From NCBI RefSeq assembly GCF_017487345.1, contig NZ_CP062006.1:2548001-2612000 (forward strand): a stretch of DNA of 64,000 bases, written 5' to 3'. Below, piece after piece: positions 62,974 through 64,000 of the stretch. This DNA comes from Brevundimonas pondensis (lineage in GTDB: Bacteria > Pseudomonadota > Alphaproteobacteria > Caulobacterales > Caulobacteraceae). Each line of letters begins with the position of its first letter. The stretch's first letter is position 1. A model generated the notes under the pieces. That model saw only the letters and a program-made list of their open reading frames with translations. It was not told where the DNA came from and made no database searches. The translations under genes and the position numbers were made by a program.

Positions 62974-64000
62974 ATGAAGCTAACGATCTGGGTCGGCATG
63001 GTGCTCGGGCTGACCCTGATCTGTCTTTCGGTGGTAGGGGCCGCCGCCGGATGGCCGGCTCCGGTGAGCGAAGGCGGATCGGAGACTGTTAAGAGCTTGC
63101 TTTCTGCAGACAACGTCCGGTCTCTCCTTACCCAAGCGCCGACGATTGCGACAGGCTTCCCGCCTTTCGGGACGATCATGCTTGTCTCCATCGGCGCAAG
63201 CATCGCCGTCTTGTCCGGTCTGATCGAGGATTTCGCGCGACTTGTCAGCCGAATTTCGTCCCGCGCGCTGGCCACGCCCTTGGTGTTCAGCCTGGGCTTG
63301 CTAGCCCATCAGTTGTCCGACGCGCTAATTCTAGTCTACTTGCCAGCCTGCGCGATGATCTTCAGTCATCATGGCCGGCACCCCGCCCTCGGCGTCCTGG
63401 CCGGATTCGCCGCCTTTTCCGGCGCTCTCTACGCCTCATTTGGTCCTGGCCTCCAAGATCTGGTTCTGCTCGGCATTACGCACCAGGCGGCGCAGGCCGC
63501 CGGCCTGGAGTGGGCGTTCAACCCCTTGGCCAACTGGTGGTTTTCCGCTGCCAGCGCCGTCGCTCTGCTGTTCGCGGGTTGGGTCGTGACTGACCGCGTG
63601 CTGGAGCGCACACCCCGTTTCCGGCCCGCGCCGCCCCAAACTGACGAGATGAACCCGAACGGCCTCGGCCTGGTCGCCGCCGCAGCGGCAGGAGCCGTCG
63701 TGCTTGCCATCTATGCGGGCCTTTCTCTAGGCCAGGCCGCTCCTCTCGCAGATTATCGGGCCCACAGCCTGGCGCGACACACCCCGGCCTTTGAGGCGGG
63801 CGCTGCCTTCCTCACCCTCCTGTTGATGAGCATGGGTCTCGCCTATGCGGTCAGCGCGAGGCGCTGGCGCTCGGCCGAGGATGTTTATCAGGCCCTCACC
63901 TACGGCATGGAGCGTCTGGCCCCATTCTTCCTAATGGCTGTCTTCATAGGGTTTCTGCTGGCGATGATCGATCTTTCCCGGCTGGGGGATGCCGCCGTAA
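62974..64000 (+). CDS. AbgT-family transporter, 3'-truncated by window end
   Basis: 342 codons seen, open at the right edge. Multiple membrane helices: M-K-L-T-I-W-V-G at the start, G-T-I-M-L-V-S-I-G-A-S-I-A-V-L-S-G-L-I, then F-S-H-H-G-R-H-P-A-L-G-V-L-A-G-F-A and N-P-L-A-N-W-W-F-S-A-A-S. These are AbgT family landmarks (p-aminobenzoyl-glutamate uptake or, in some members, sulfonamide efflux). The true role here is not shown by sequence. Confidence 0.75.
   Translation, partial: MKLTIWVGMVLGLTLICLSVVGAAAGWPAPVSEGGSETVKSLLSADNVRSLLTQAPTIATGFPPFGTIMLVSIGASIAVLSGLIEDFARLVSRISSRALATPLVFSLGLLAHQLSDALILVYLPACAMIFSHHGRHPALGVLAGFAAFSGALYASFGPGLQDLVLLGITHQAAQAAGLEWAFNPLANWWFSAASAVALLFAGWVVTDRVLERTPRFRPAPPQTDEMNPNGLGLVAAAAAGAVVLAIYAGLSLGQAAPLADYRAHSLARHTPAFEAGAAFLTLLLMSMGLAYAVSARRWRSAEDVYQALTYGMERLAPFFLMAVFIGFLLAMIDLSRLGDAAV

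Noticed and set aside
1..64000. CRISPR arrays, rRNA and tRNA genes
   Set aside because: No regularly spaced direct repeats and no rRNA or tRNA cloverleaf signal were noticed on reading; a tRNAscan or Infernal run would be decisive.
51900..64000. Right-hand att copy of the dusA core
   Set aside because: No second gtccagtccatcatgggc-like segment was noticed to the right; it may lie beyond the window.

Overview
The window is GC-rich, densely packed chromosomal DNA of an alphaproteobacterium, most likely a Caulobacterales member close to Brevundimonas. Support comes from a TipF-like EAL protein, a DUF3035 (BamF-like) lipoprotein, a split F0 operon (atpI-B-E-F'-F) without the F1 genes, the carboxynorspermidine route to polyamines, and the paired gcvPA/gcvPB glycine decarboxylase. 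Taxonomy is inferred from gene content; no rRNA or tRNA gene was seen.

Layout. 1-6.8 kb: lipid A acyltransferase (cut by the window edge), an SDR, tipF, a 2OG oxygenase and ileS. 7-10.3 kb: a lipoprotein and the two-gene carboxynorspermidine pathway. 10.3-21.2 kb: an orphan gene, then ribF, MaoC, HAD phosphatase, lspA, DUF3035 lipoprotein, thioesterase, ispH, argS, adenine deaminase, pncA and fbp. 21.2-26.3 kb: a tandem glycine riboswitch followed by gcvT-gcvH-gcvPA-gcvPB. 27.4-30.2 kb: F0 ATP synthase operon. 30.3-33.7 kb: scpA/scpB, nagZ and a SPOR protein. 33.8-41.6 kb: dgt, erpA, a zinc peptidase, DUF418, a retropepsin-like protein, thrC and DUF5996. 41.6-42.4 kb: a less GC-rich patch with small orphan genes. 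42.4-48.1 kb: a divergent homoserine hub. 48.1-51.9 kb: a chemoreceptor, a TauE-type permease and dusA.

The homoserine hub is the most interesting part. On the minus strand, an apparently complete transcription attenuator precedes a short fused aspartate kinase-homoserine dehydrogenase and thrB. It has a 33-codon leader peptide with the run M-I-T-T-T-G-T-T-T-M, a pause hairpin, a 9-bp antiterminator and a terminator ending in seven U. Divergently, a SAM-I riboswitch precedes metX-metB. Thus the threonine and methionine branches leaving homoserine are each read out by RNA, starting a few hundred bases apart.

From 51.9 kb to the right edge lies a mosaic mobile region. A tyrosine integrase abuts the 5' end of dusA, a known integration target. 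It is followed by GNAT, DUF2945, DUF488 and an ATP-dependent DNA ligase whose 3' end is fused to the tail of a LysR regulator. Next come a remnant conjugation module (DUF2274-trbI-trbG only), a large ParB-like protein, an IS110-type transposase remnant, a regulator and an AbgT-type transporter cut by the window end. No right-hand copy of the dusA attachment sequence was noticed, so the element probably continues beyond the window or has decayed.
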